DNA from: Streptomyces parvus
Lineage (GTDB): Bacteria; Actinomycetota; Actinomycetes; Streptomycetales; Streptomycetaceae
Direction: 5' to 3'
Assembly (NCBI RefSeq): GCF_032121415.1
Contig: NZ_CP135079.1
Span: 5,766,001-5,830,000 of the forward strand
Length of the DNA stretch: 64,000 bases
This document shows positions 43,626 through 51,685 of the stretch, piece by piece; position 1 is the first letter of the stretch, and every line of letters starts with the position of its first letter. Made by a program: the position numbers and the translations under genes. The notes beneath the pieces are model-generated. The model ran no database searches, was not told where the DNA came from, and saw only the letters and a list, made by a program, of their open reading frames with translations.

Positions 43626-45029
43626 ATGGCACAGCCTGCAACGGGGCCGGCCGAAAGCCCAGGCAAAGACCCCTCGAAAACCCTCGTCGGCACGGCGGTT
43701 CACCCGGTCGACGAGAAGCTTCCTCCCGCGCGGCTCCTCCCCGCCGCACTCCAGCACATCGCCGCCATGTACGCGGGCGTCGTCACCCCTCCGCTGATCA
43801 TCGGCCAGGCCGTCGGCCTGGACGCCGCCGGGATGACCCGGCTCATCGCGGCCAGTCTCCTGATCGCCGGTCTCGCCACCATCCTCCAGACGATCGGTCT
43901 CGGCCCCTTCGCCGGCAACCGGCTCCCCTTCGTCAACGCCGCCTCCTCCGCCGGGATCGCGCCGATGCTCGCCATCGCCGAGACCAGCGCACCGGGCCGC
44001 CAACTCCCCGCGATCTACGGGGCGGTGCTCGTCGCCGGAGTGTTCTGCCTGGCCGTCGGCCCCTTCTTCGGCCGGCTGCTGCGCTTCTTCCCGCCGCTCG
44101 TCACCGGCGTGGTCATCACCCTCATCGGCGTCACCCTCATGCCCGTGCCCGTCGCCTGGGCCCAGGGCGGCGACGCCACCGCCGACGACTTCGGTGCCAT
44201 GAAGTACCTGGCGCTGGCCGCCTTCACCCTCGTCGTCATCCTCCTCGTCCAGCGCTTCGGCCGCGGCTTCCTCAAGCAAGTGGCCCTGCTGGTAGGCATG
44301 TTCGTCGGCACGCTGGCCGCGATCCCGTTCGGACTCACCGACTTCTCCGCGCTGGAGTCCGCACCGCTCGCCGCCCTGCCGACCCCCTTCGCCTTCGGCG
44401 CGCCGGAGTTCCAGCCCGCCGCGATCCTCTCGCTCTGCATCGTCATGCTCGTCCTGATGACGGAGTCCTCCGCCGGGATGCTCGCCCTCGGAGAGATCTG
44501 CGAGCGCCGCACCGATGGTCGTACGATCACCCGCGGCCTGCGCACCGACGGCATCGCCACCCTCCTCGGCCCGGTCTTCGGCGGGTTCCCGACCAGCGCC
44601 TTCGCGCAGAACGTCGGGGTCGTCTCGCTGACCCGTGTGCGCAGCCGGTACGTCGTCGCGGCGGCGGGCGGAGCTCTGCTGATCCTCGGCGCCTTCCCGG
44701 TGCTCGGCGCGGTCGTCTCACTCGTCCCGATGCCCGTCCTCGGCGGCGCCGGCATCGTCCTCTTCGGCTCCATCGCCGTGAGCGGCATCCGTACGCTCTC
44801 CGAAGCGGGGCTCGACGACAGCTCCAACATCATCCTGGTGGCCGTCGCGCTCGGTGCGGGCATCATCCCGCTCGCCGCGCCCTCCTTCTACGCCGGATTC
44901 CCCGCCTGGGCGCAGACCGTGCTCGGCTCCGGGATCAGCGCGGGAGCCCTGGTCGCGGTCGTGCTCAACCTGTTCTTCCACCATCTCGGCACCCACAGCC
45001 GTAACGCTGTGGCACTCAAATCCTCCTAG
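43626..45029 (+). CDS. NCS2-family xanthine/uric acid permease
   Basis: A 467-residue membrane protein with about 13-14 hydrophobic segments. LPAALQHIAAMYAGVVTPPL is the NCS2 N-terminal signature (Q-H motif), and VMLVLMTESSAGMLALGEI with FAQNVGVVSLTRVRSRYVV is the conserved purine-binding TM8/TM10 region. It is a proton symporter for xanthine or urate by family and by its place between uricase and 8-oxoguanine deaminase genes. A second paralogue lies at 46.8 kb. Confidence 0.93.
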   Translation: MAQPATGPAESPGKDPSKTLVGTAVHPVDEKLPPARLLPAALQHIAAMYAGVVTPPLIIGQAVGLDAAGMTRLIAASLLIAGLATILQTIGLGPFAGNRLPFVNAASSAGIAPMLAIAETSAPGRQLPAIYGAVLVAGVFCLAVGPFFGRLLRFFPPLVTGVVITLIGVTLMPVPVAWAQGGDATADDFGAMKYLALAAFTLVVILLVQRFGRGFLKQVALLVGMFVGTLAAIPFGLTDFSALESAPLAALPTPFAFGAPEFQPAAILSLCIVMLVLMTESSAGMLALGEICERRTDGRTITRGLRTDGIATLLGPVFGGFPTSAFAQNVGVVSLTRVRSRYVVAAAGGALLILGAFPVLGAVVSLVPMPVLGGAGIVLFGSIAVSGIRTLSEAGLDDSSNIILVAVALGAGIIPLAAPSFYAGFPAWAQTVLGSGISAGALVAVVLNLFFHHLGTHSRNAVALKSS

Positions 45030-45074
45030 GGTCCTGCCGTGCCCACATCGCCACAGAGAGAAGAAGGAAGCGCC

Positions 45075-46463
45075 ATGGCAGCTTCGGCAGACCCTCAGCG
45101 CATCGTCATCGAGAACTGTTCGATCGCCACCGTCGACGCCCAGGACACGGAGTACGCCTCCGGGTACATCGTCGTGGCGGACAACCGCATCGAGTCCGTC
45201 GGCGCGGGCAAGGCCCCGGAGGGCCTGACCGGTGTCGTCCGGCGCATCGACGCCACCGGGCACCTCGCCACCCCGGGCCTGGTCAACACCCACCACCACT
45301 TCTACCAGTGGATCACCCGGGGCCTGGCCACCGACCACAACCTCTTCAACTGGCTGGTCGCCCTCTACCCGACCTGGGCGCGCATCGACGAGCCGATGGC
45401 CCGCGCCGCCGCGCAGGGCTCGCTCGCCATGATGGCGCGCGGCGGTGTCACCACCGCCATGGACCACCACTACGTCTTCCCGAAGGGCTCCGGCGACCTG
45501 TCCGGCGCCATCATCGGGGCCGCCCGCGAGACGGGCGTACGGTTCACCCTCGCCCGGGGCTCCATGGACCGCAGCGAGAAGGACGGCGGCCTGCCCCCGG
45601 ACTTCGCCGTCGAGACCCTGGAGGGTGCGCTCGCCGCCACCGAGGCGACGATCGACGCCCACCACGACGCCTCCTTCGACGCCATGACGCAGGTCGCCGT
45701 CGCGCCCTGCTCGCCGTTCTCGGTCTCCACCGAACTGATGCGCCAGGGTGCCGAGCTGGCCCGCCGCCGAGGCGTCCGGCTGCACACCCACGGCTCGGAG
45801 ACCGTCGAGGAGGAGCAGTTCTGCAAGGAGCTGTTCGGGATGGGCCCGACCGAGTACTTCGAGTCGACCGGCTGGCTCGGCAGCGATGTGTGGATGGCCC
45901 ACTGCGTCCACATGAACGACTCCGACATCGCCGCCTTCGCCCGTACGGGAACCGGCGTCGCCCACTGCCCGTCCTCCAACGCCCGCCTCGCCGCCGGCAT
46001 CGCCCGGGTCCCCGACATGCTCGCCGCCGGCGTGCCCGTCGGCCTCGGCGTGGACGGCACCGCCTCCAACGAGTCCGGCGAACTCCACACCGAGCTGCGC
46101 AACGCGCTGCTCATCAACCGCCTCGGCGCCCACCGCGAGGCCGCCCTGAACGCCCGTCAGGCCCTGCGCCTCGGGACCTTCGGCGGGGCCCAGGTCCTGG
46201 GCCGCGCCGACCAGATCGGCTCCCTGGAGGCCGGCAAGCTCGCCGACCTCGTCCTGTGGAAGCTGGACACCCTGGCCCACTCCTCGATCGCCGACCCGGT
46301 GACCGCGCTCATCTTCGGCGCGGCCGCCCCGGTGACCCTCTCCCTCGTCGACGGCAAGCCGGTCGTCGAGGGCAACCACCTCACCACGGTGGACGAGGAC
46401 GCCATCGCCCGCGAGACCCGCGACGAGGCCCGCCGCCTCGCGCAGATCGCCGCCGGGGCCTGA
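45075..46463 (+). CDS. 8-oxoguanine deaminase (amidohydrolase)
   Basis: A 462-residue amidohydrolase from ATG 45075, with GAAGGAAG upstream. Metal ligands are in VNTHHHFYQWITRGLATDHN, the catalytic region in RLHTHGSETVEEE, and the third His/Asp set in WMAHCVHMNDSD and GLGVDGTASNESGE. The H-H-H-F-Y-Q-W and S-E-T motifs are typical of 8-oxoguanine deaminases, which turn 8-oxoguanine into urate, feeding uricase. It starts 45 bp behind the permease. Related deaminases (guanine, S-adenosylhomocysteine) are less likely. Confidence 0.87.
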   Translation: MAASADPQRIVIENCSIATVDAQDTEYASGYIVVADNRIESVGAGKAPEGLTGVVRRIDATGHLATPGLVNTHHHFYQWITRGLATDHNLFNWLVALYPTWARIDEPMARAAAQGSLAMMARGGVTTAMDHHYVFPKGSGDLSGAIIGAARETGVRFTLARGSMDRSEKDGGLPPDFAVETLEGALAATEATIDAHHDASFDAMTQVAVAPCSPFSVSTELMRQGAELARRRGVRLHTHGSETVEEEQFCKELFGMGPTEYFESTGWLGSDVWMAHCVHMNDSDIAAFARTGTGVAHCPSSNARLAAGIARVPDMLAAGVPVGLGVDGTASNESGELHTELRNALLINRLGAHREAALNARQALRLGTFGGAQVLGRADQIGSLEAGKLADLVLWKLDTLAHSSIADPVTALIFGAAAPVTLSLVDGKPVVEGNHLTTVDEDAIARETRDEARRLAQIAAGA

Positions 46464-46753
46464 CCCCCGGCGGTATCCCCGACCGGCCGGTCGAGGGGGA
46501 CGGCCCGAGACCGGCCGCCGTGGACCCGAGCGGGGTACACGGCAGCCGGTCCGGCGGACGCGCACCCCATGGCGCGCGTCCGCCGGACCGGTGATGAACG
46601 CTGCCCGCACACACCCCCGTGCGCGCCCCTTTCCGACCCCCCTCTGCACGACCTGCACCACCTGAGAGAGCCGCAAGCACCGTCGCACCACTTACGCACC
46701 ACCTCCCTGAACCCCACGTCGCCGACGACGTGTAACCGACCGGAGGAACCGCC
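46464..46753. other. Intergenic region between deaminase and second permease
   Basis: A 290-bp non-coding interval. It contains the hairpin at 46546-46591. A smaller palindrome CACGTCG-N4-CGACGTG (46715-46732), a possible operator, precedes the permease GTG by 21 bp. No TCAAC or TTCCR-type palindrome is seen. Confidence 0.5.
46546..46591 (+). terminator. 18-bp perfect hairpin after 8-oxoguanine deaminase
   Basis: The arms 46546-46563 (CCGGTCCGGCGGACGCGC) and 46574-46591 are perfect complements with a 10-nt loop, 83 bp past the stop. Confidence 0.78.
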
Positions 46754-48220
46754 GTGGCCGCTGAGCCCAGGTTTCGCAAAGACGCAGACGCAGCCGCCCC
46801 CGACGTGACGGACGACGCCGTCACAGAAGCAGAAGCAGCAGGTGACGGCCGGAAACATCCGGTCGACGAGACCCTCCCCCCACTGAAGATGTTCACCAGC
46901 GGCCTCCAGCACGTGGCCGCCATGTACGCGGGCGTGGTGGCCCCGCCGCTCATCGTGGGGCCGGCCGTCGGCCTCACCGCCAAGGAGACCGCCTTCCTGA
47001 TGGGGGCGAGCCTCTTCACCGCGGGGATCGCCACCCTGCTCCAGACCATCGGTTTCTGGAAGGTCGGCGCCCGGCTGCCCTTCGTCAACGGCGTCTCGTT
47101 CGCCGGGGTCGCCCCGATGATCGCGATAGGCAAGGACCGGGGCCACGACGGGATAGCCGTCATCTTCGGCGCGATCATCGTCGCGAGCCTTCTCGGCTTC
47201 GTCCTCGCCCCGTACTTCTGCAAACTGGTCCGCTTCTTCCCGCCCGTCGTCACCGGCACCGTGATCACCCTGATCGGCGTCTCGCTCCTCCCGGTCGCCT
47301 TCAACTGGTCCCAGGGCGGCAACGCCACGGCCGACGACTACGGTTCGATGACGAACATCACGATGGCCGCCGTGACCCTGGTCGTCGTGCTGGCCCTGCG
47401 CAAGCTGCTGCGCGGCTTCCTCCAGCAGATCGCGATCCTGCTCGGCCTGGTCATCGGCACGCTCATCGCCATCCCGGCCGGCATCACCGACTTCGGTGCC
47501 ATCAAGGAAGCCGACGTGGTCGGCTTCCCGACGCCGTTCGCCTTCGGCGCCCCGCAGTTCGAGATCGCCGCCATCATCTCCATGTGCATCGTGATGCTCG
47601 TCTGCATGACCGAGTCCACGGCGGACATGCTGGCCCTGGGCAAGATCGTCGGCCGCCCGGCGGACGAGAAGACCATCGAGGGCGGACTGCGCGCCGACAC
47701 CCTCGGCAGCGCCATCAGCCCGCTCTTCAACGGCTTCATGTGCAGCGCCTTCGCGCAGAACGTCGGCCTCGTCGCCATGACCAAGATCCGCAGCCGCTTC
47801 GTCGTCGCGGCGGGCGGTGTGATCCTGATCGTGCTCGGCCTGGTCCCGGTCGCGGCCTCGGTGATCGCCCTCGTACCGCTGCCGGTGCTCGGCGGCGCGG
47901 GCATCGTCCTGTTCGGTACGGTCGCGGCCAGCGGCATCCAGACCCTGGCCACCGCCGCCCTGGAGAAGGGCGAGAACGCGCTCATCGTCGCGGCGGCCGT
48001 CGGTATCGGTCTGATCCCGATCGCCGCGCCGCAGTTCTACCACGCCTTCCCCGAGGACCTGCTCGTCGTCCTCGATTCGGGCATCTCCACCGGCTGTGTG
48101 GTGGCGATCGTGCTGAACCTCGCCTTCAACCACTTCGGCCGAAAGCCGGACGCGGCGGAAGAGGAACCGGCGAACGGCGAACACGTGGTGCCGGCGGCCG
48201 CCGGGGTGGGCATCCACTGA
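46754..48220 (+). CDS. Second NCS2-family xanthine/uracil-type permease
   Basis: A 488-residue paralogue of the permease at 43.6 kb, from GTG 46754 with CGGAGGAACC upstream. Conserved segments include SGLQHVAAMYAGVVAPPLIV, VMLVCMTESTADMLALGKIV and FAQNVGLVAMTKIRSRFVV. The two proteins are colinear but clearly diverged, so the duplication is old; they probably prefer different purines. The gene has its own upstream region and terminator. Confidence 0.93.
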   Translation: MAAEPRFRKDADAAAPDVTDDAVTEAEAAGDGRKHPVDETLPPLKMFTSGLQHVAAMYAGVVAPPLIVGPAVGLTAKETAFLMGASLFTAGIATLLQTIGFWKVGARLPFVNGVSFAGVAPMIAIGKDRGHDGIAVIFGAIIVASLLGFVLAPYFCKLVRFFPPVVTGTVITLIGVSLLPVAFNWSQGGNATADDYGSMTNITMAAVTLVVVLALRKLLRGFLQQIAILLGLVIGTLIAIPAGITDFGAIKEADVVGFPTPFAFGAPQFEIAAIISMCIVMLVCMTESTADMLALGKIVGRPADEKTIEGGLRADTLGSAISPLFNGFMCSAFAQNVGLVAMTKIRSRFVVAAGGVILIVLGLVPVAASVIALVPLPVLGGAGIVLFGTVAASGIQTLATAALEKGENALIVAAAVGIGLIPIAAPQFYHAFPEDLLVVLDSGISTGCVVAIVLNLAFNHFGRKPDAAEEEPANGEHVVPAAAGVGIH

Positions 48221-48237
48221 CCCCTGCCCCCTGACAG

Positions 48238-48273
48238 CGGCCCGGTGGGACCCCGCACGGTCCCGCCGGGCCG
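48238..48273 (+). terminator. 15-bp hairpin after the second permease
   Basis: CGGCCCGGTGGGACC (48238-48252) pairs with GGTCCCGCCGGGCCG (48259-48273), with one G-U pair and a 6-nt loop. Confidence 0.75.
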
Positions 48274-48331
48274 GCGCGTGTCCGGGGGCCCGCGGCGCGG
48301 GCGGCCGTCCGACGGCGGTAGCGTCAGGGGC

Positions 48332-49015
48332 ATGGAAGATCAGTCTGTTGTGGATGTCGGCGATGTGCGCCTCGCGTACCGGGCCTGGGGCGACGCGTTC
48401 GGCTCGCCCGTCGTGCTGCTGCACGGCCTCGGCGGTTCGGCCGCGCGCTGGGAGGCGGCCGGCACCCTGCTGGGCCAGGAGTGGCGGGTCTACGCCCTGG
48501 ACCTGCGCGGCCACGGCGAGAGCGACTGGCCCGACGACTACGACCTGGAGCTGATGGCCGAGGACGTCGTGGGCTTCCTCGACGAACTGGAGCTGGACCG
48601 GGTCGGCCTCGTCGGCCACGGCATGGGAGGCGTCGTCGCCCGGCTGGTGGCCCAGGAGCACTCCGACCGGGTGGAGCGGCTGGTGCTGGTGGAGACGCCG
48701 GCCCCGTTCCCCGGCGACCCGGGCCCGGCCGGTCGCGCCGAGGGCCCGGTGGACTACGACGAGAACGCGGTCCCCGCCGTCCACGACCAGCTCGCCGACC
48801 CCGGCCCGGACGCGGCCGCGCCTCTCGGCGACATCGTCTCCCCGACCCTGATCATCACCGGGGGCCCGGAGAGCGGGATGGAACAGCACCGCCAGGCGGA
48901 CGTGGCCGCCCTCGTCCCGGACTGCCGCCTGGTCACGGTCCCGGGCGGCCACCGTATGCACGAGACCCGGGCGGACCAGGTGGCGGCGCACATCACGGAG
49001 TTCTTCACCAGCTGA
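48332..49015 (+). CDS. Alpha/beta hydrolase-fold protein lacking the nucleophilic serine
   Basis: A 227-residue protein. The fold is clear: VVLLHGLGGSAARWEAAG, LDLRGHGESDWP and VTVPGGHRMHETR. At the nucleophile elbow, where G-x-S-x-G is expected, the sequence is GHGMGG (codons GGC CAC GGC ATG GGA), so the serine is replaced by glycine. Catalytic histidine is present. It is either a non-hydrolytic binding or signalling member or an enzyme of unusual mechanism. Function unknown. Confidence 0.85.
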   Translation: MEDQSVVDVGDVRLAYRAWGDAFGSPVVLLHGLGGSAARWEAAGTLLGQEWRVYALDLRGHGESDWPDDYDLELMAEDVVGFLDELELDRVGLVGHGMGGVVARLVAQEHSDRVERLVLVETPAPFPGDPGPAGRAEGPVDYDENAVPAVHDQLADPGPDAAAPLGDIVSPTLIITGGPESGMEQHRQADVAALVPDCRLVTVPGGHRMHETRADQVAAHITEFFTS

Positions 49016-49049
49016 GGGGGCCGCCCCGCCCGGTGCGCGCGGCGGCGGG

Positions 49050-49427
49050 TCAGGGGCGGATGATCCTGCGGACCAGTTCCGGCGTCCACTCGACGTACTC
49101 GATCTCCGCTCCGCCGGCGTGCCGGGCGTAGAGGAAGCGCCCCGTCGGCCCGGCGGTCTCAGGGGTGGTGATCGTGGCGTCGGCGGACTTCAGCGTGGCC
49201 TGCAGGGTGCCCAGGTCGTCGACGACGACCGTCGCGGAGGCGTGCGCGTACCGCGCGCGTTCCTCGGCCGGGCCCGCGATGACCAGGAAGTTCCCGACGG
49301 CGGCGAGGGCGATCTTCTCGAAGGCCGTGCGGAGATGGGGCTGCTCGCCGGTCAGCTCCTCCAGCAGCGTCAGTGCCTGGTCGAGGTCGTCGGCCCACAG
49401 GCGTGCGTACGTCTTGAGGATGGTCAT
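49050..49427 (-). CDS. VOC-fold small protein
   Basis: A 125-residue protein from ATG 49427. The sequence begins TILKTYARLWADDLDQALTL and contains LVIAGPAEERARYAHASATV and GRFLYARHAGGAEIEYVEW. This is the beta-alpha-beta-beta-beta pattern of glyoxalase/VOC domains, ending in the usual E-Y-V-E metal-side strand. No metal histidines are obvious. Function unknown. It is convergent with the preceding hydrolase gene. Confidence 0.72.
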   Translation of the reverse strand: MTILKTYARLWADDLDQALTLLEELTGEQPHLRTAFEKIALAAVGNFLVIAGPAEERARYAHASATVVVDDLGTLQATLKSADATITTPETAGPTGRFLYARHAGGAEIEYVEWTPELVRRIIRP

Positions 49428-49572
49428 GAGGGGGTGCTCCCAGTGGTCTCTTCCGGTGCCCTGAAGACCGTAGGCGGGCAGATCCGCCAAGGGGAAGAAC
49501 GCACTTTTCGGTGAGAGAGGCACCGGAAGGAAACCGAGTGGCGCCTCCCGCTCCGCGTGGTGGAGGGTGCTC

Positions 49573-50211
49573 TCAGCCGCCCGGCCGCCAGTCCGGTCGT
49601 CGGCCGCTGAGGGCGATCACGCGCTCCAGCAGCGGGGCGTCGTCCGGCACCGGAACGGGCGGCGCGAAGATGCCCCCGCGGCCCGGATCGCCCTCGTCCG
49701 GGGCGAGCAGCGCCTCGCAGGACCGCAGCTCGGCCTCGCCCGCCACGTACGGCTGCCCGGTCGAGCGGGCCAGGTCCCAGCCGTGGATCACGAGTTCGTT
49801 GAGCGCGACGGCCCCGGCCACCTCGCCGGGCAGCTCGATCCCGCCCGCCCGGGTCATGCCCGTCCAGGCGTCGGGCGAGCGCCAGGCCGCCGCCACCTCC
49901 TCCAGCCGCCGGGGCAGCACCTCGCGCCAGTCGTCGTCGAGGACGGGGAGGGACGCGTCGGGAGAGGTGGCCGTGCTCGGCCCGAGGTCCTTGCGGGCCG
50001 CGTCGCGGAAGGCGGTGGCCAGCCCGGTGAGATGGCCGAGCAGCTCCCGCACGGCGTAGTCGGGGCAGGGGGTGGGGCCGTCCAGCGTGCCGTCGTCGAC
50101 CGGCCCGAGCAGTTCGGCGATCCGCCGCGCGGCCGGCTCCAGGTCGGGAAGGCCGGCGCCCGGCGCGGCGGTCTTGGGCGCGGCCGAAGCGGGGGTCTCA
50201 TGCGTATCCAT
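49573..50211 (-). CDS. TIGR03086/mycothiol-dependent DinB-like protein
   Basis: A 212-residue helical protein from ATG 50211. PTPCPDYAVRELLGHLTGLA is the N-terminal motif of the mycothiol-dependent maleylpyruvate isomerase N-domain (DinB-like four-helix bundle); the metal-binding histidines lie in LLGHL and in NELVIHGWDLARSTGQ. Such proteins use mycothiol in thiol transfer or isomerisation. The substrate is unknown. The N-terminus has a ~15-residue Ala/Pro-rich extension. Confidence 0.85.
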   Translation of the reverse strand: MDTHETPASAAPKTAAPGAGLPDLEPAARRIAELLGPVDDGTLDGPTPCPDYAVRELLGHLTGLATAFRDAARKDLGPSTATSPDASLPVLDDDWREVLPRRLEEVAAAWRSPDAWTGMTRAGGIELPGEVAGAVALNELVIHGWDLARSTGQPYVAGEAELRSCEALLAPDEGDPGRGGIFAPPVPVPDDAPLLERVIALSGRRPDWRPGG

Positions 50212-50386
50212 ACAGAGAAGACACCTCCACGACCGGAAACTCATCGGTCGACGCACGGCCCGGACCGGTGGGGCGGGCGACGCAACCCGGCATATAGCGG
50301 AAGGTTCCCGGCCGGACTCTTGTCGGAGACCCCCACGTCATGTCATACAGGTCTGGACCATTGCTCTCCGGATGGAAGGCACCACC

Positions 50387-51364
50387 GTGCAACGCCCCCA
50401 CATATCTGCCGCGTTGGCCTGTTCCGCCCTGCTTCTCGCCCCCCTCCTCTCCGCCTGCGGCGGCACCGCCGAAGCCGACACCCAGCCGCCCGGCACGCCG
50501 GAGAACGTGACCGCCCAGGCCAGCAGCTCCACCTCGGTGCACGTCATGTGGAAGGCCGCATCCGACGACGAGAAGGTCGCCGGGTACGAGGTCTACCGGG
50601 GAAAGAGCAAGGTCAAGAGTGTCCCGGCGGCGAAGACCATGATCGACGTCGACGGCCTGACGGCCTCGACGGGCTACACCTTCAGCGTCCGGGCCAAGGA
50701 CGCGGCCGGGAACCTCTCCACGCCCAGCAAGGCCGTCCCCGTCACCACCCAGGCCACCCCGCCCGAGGACGACGAGCCCCCCACCACGCCGGCGAAGCTG
50801 ACGGGCCGCGCCGACGGAAGCCGTGGGGCCACGCTCACCTGGGGCGCGGCCAAGGACGACGTCGGCGTCACCTCGTACGACATCTACCAGGAGGACTCCC
50901 GCATCCACAGCGTCCCCGCCTCCGAGACCACGGCGAAGCTCGCGGGGCTGCGCCCGGGAACCGTCTACACCTTCACCGTCCGGGCCCGGGACGCCTCCGA
51001 CAAGTCCTCGGCCGACAGCAACACCCTCGACCTCACCACCGCGTCCGCCCCCGGCGCCCCCGCGAGCACCGCCCCCACCGGTCTGCGGACCGAAGTCGGC
51101 AAGGAGGGCGACCTGTTCACCCTCGACCTGTCCTGGGACCAGCCCGACACGGGCGGAACCATCCCCGCCTACGAACTCCACATGAACGGCAAGCTGACCA
51201 CCACCATCGTCTGGGGCGGTACGCCCCCGAAGGGCCGTGCCACCTACCGGCTCGACCTCCCCGACCCGGCGGGCACCCGCTATTCGGTGAAGCTCAGGGC
51301 CAAGCTGCCGGACGGCACGTGGGGCGACTTCTCGGCCCAGCGGACGGTGGTCCTGGCGGACTGA
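50387..51364 (+). CDS. Secreted lipoprotein with three fibronectin type III domains
   Basis: About 325 residues from GTG 50387 (GGAAGG nine bases upstream); ATG 50372 is an alternative. A signal peptide ends in the lipobox LLSACGG. Three FnIII-like repeats follow: TPENVTAQASSSTSVHVMWK with TGYTFSVRAKDAAGNLS; PAKLTGRADGSRGATLTWG with VYTFTVRARDASDKSS; and a third beginning PTGLRTEVGKEGD. No catalytic domain is present. It is probably a cell-surface adhesion or scaffold protein. Confidence 0.87.
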   Translation: MQRPHISAALACSALLLAPLLSACGGTAEADTQPPGTPENVTAQASSSTSVHVMWKAASDDEKVAGYEVYRGKSKVKSVPAAKTMIDVDGLTASTGYTFSVRAKDAAGNLSTPSKAVPVTTQATPPEDDEPPTTPAKLTGRADGSRGATLTWGAAKDDVGVTSYDIYQEDSRIHSVPASETTAKLAGLRPGTVYTFTVRARDASDKSSADSNTLDLTTASAPGAPASTAPTGLRTEVGKEGDLFTLDLSWDQPDTGGTIPAYELHMNGKLTTTIVWGGTPPKGRATYRLDLPDPAGTRYSVKLRAKLPDGTWGDFSAQRTVVLAD

Positions 51365-51438
51365 CGCTCCCGGGGGCAGGTACCACCAGGTCAGCCCCGT
51401 GCCACCCGCGGGGGAAGCCGGGGGAGCACCTGCTGTTC

Positions 51439-51576
51439 GTGATCGACCGTGACCCGGCCGCGTACGTCACCTCCTACCGCGGCGACGCCGTCGCGGAGGT
51501 GCGCCGCAGCATCGAGCGGGCGCTCCCCGGGGCGGCCGGCAGGGCATGCACGGACGGTGGACGGGGGGACGTCTGA
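51439..51576 (+). pseudogene. Short coding-like remnant
   Basis: An open frame ending at 51576 shows VIDRDPAAYVTSYRGDAVAE and VRRSIERALPGAAGRA, with normal codon bias. The only start is GTG 51439, and the similarity-like pattern continues upstream of it (KPGEHLLF) without a ribosome site. It may be the tail of a decayed gene or chance. It is the only coding-like content of the 321-bp interval between the FnIII gene and aceB apart from the aceB terminator. Confidence 0.3.
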
Positions 51577-51629
51577 GCGATCCCCTGTCCGGTCGGCCGA
51601 CGTCCATGGGCCCAGGGGGCCGGGCGACC

Positions 51630-51661
51630 GCCCCGTCCCCGGCGCTGTGCGGGGACGGGGC
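51630..51661 (-). terminator. 11-bp hairpin after aceB
   Basis: GCCCCGTCCCC (51630-51640) pairs with GGGGACGGGGC (51651-51661) across a 10-nt loop, 25 bp past the aceB stop. Confidence 0.75.
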
Positions 51662-51685
51662 CGTGCTTCGTTCACGCGGTTCGGG

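Noticed and set aside
48238..48273. Operator for the downstream alpha/beta hydrolase gene
   Set aside because: The symmetric sequence is a long GC stem with a short loop directly after a stop codon, which fits a terminator better.
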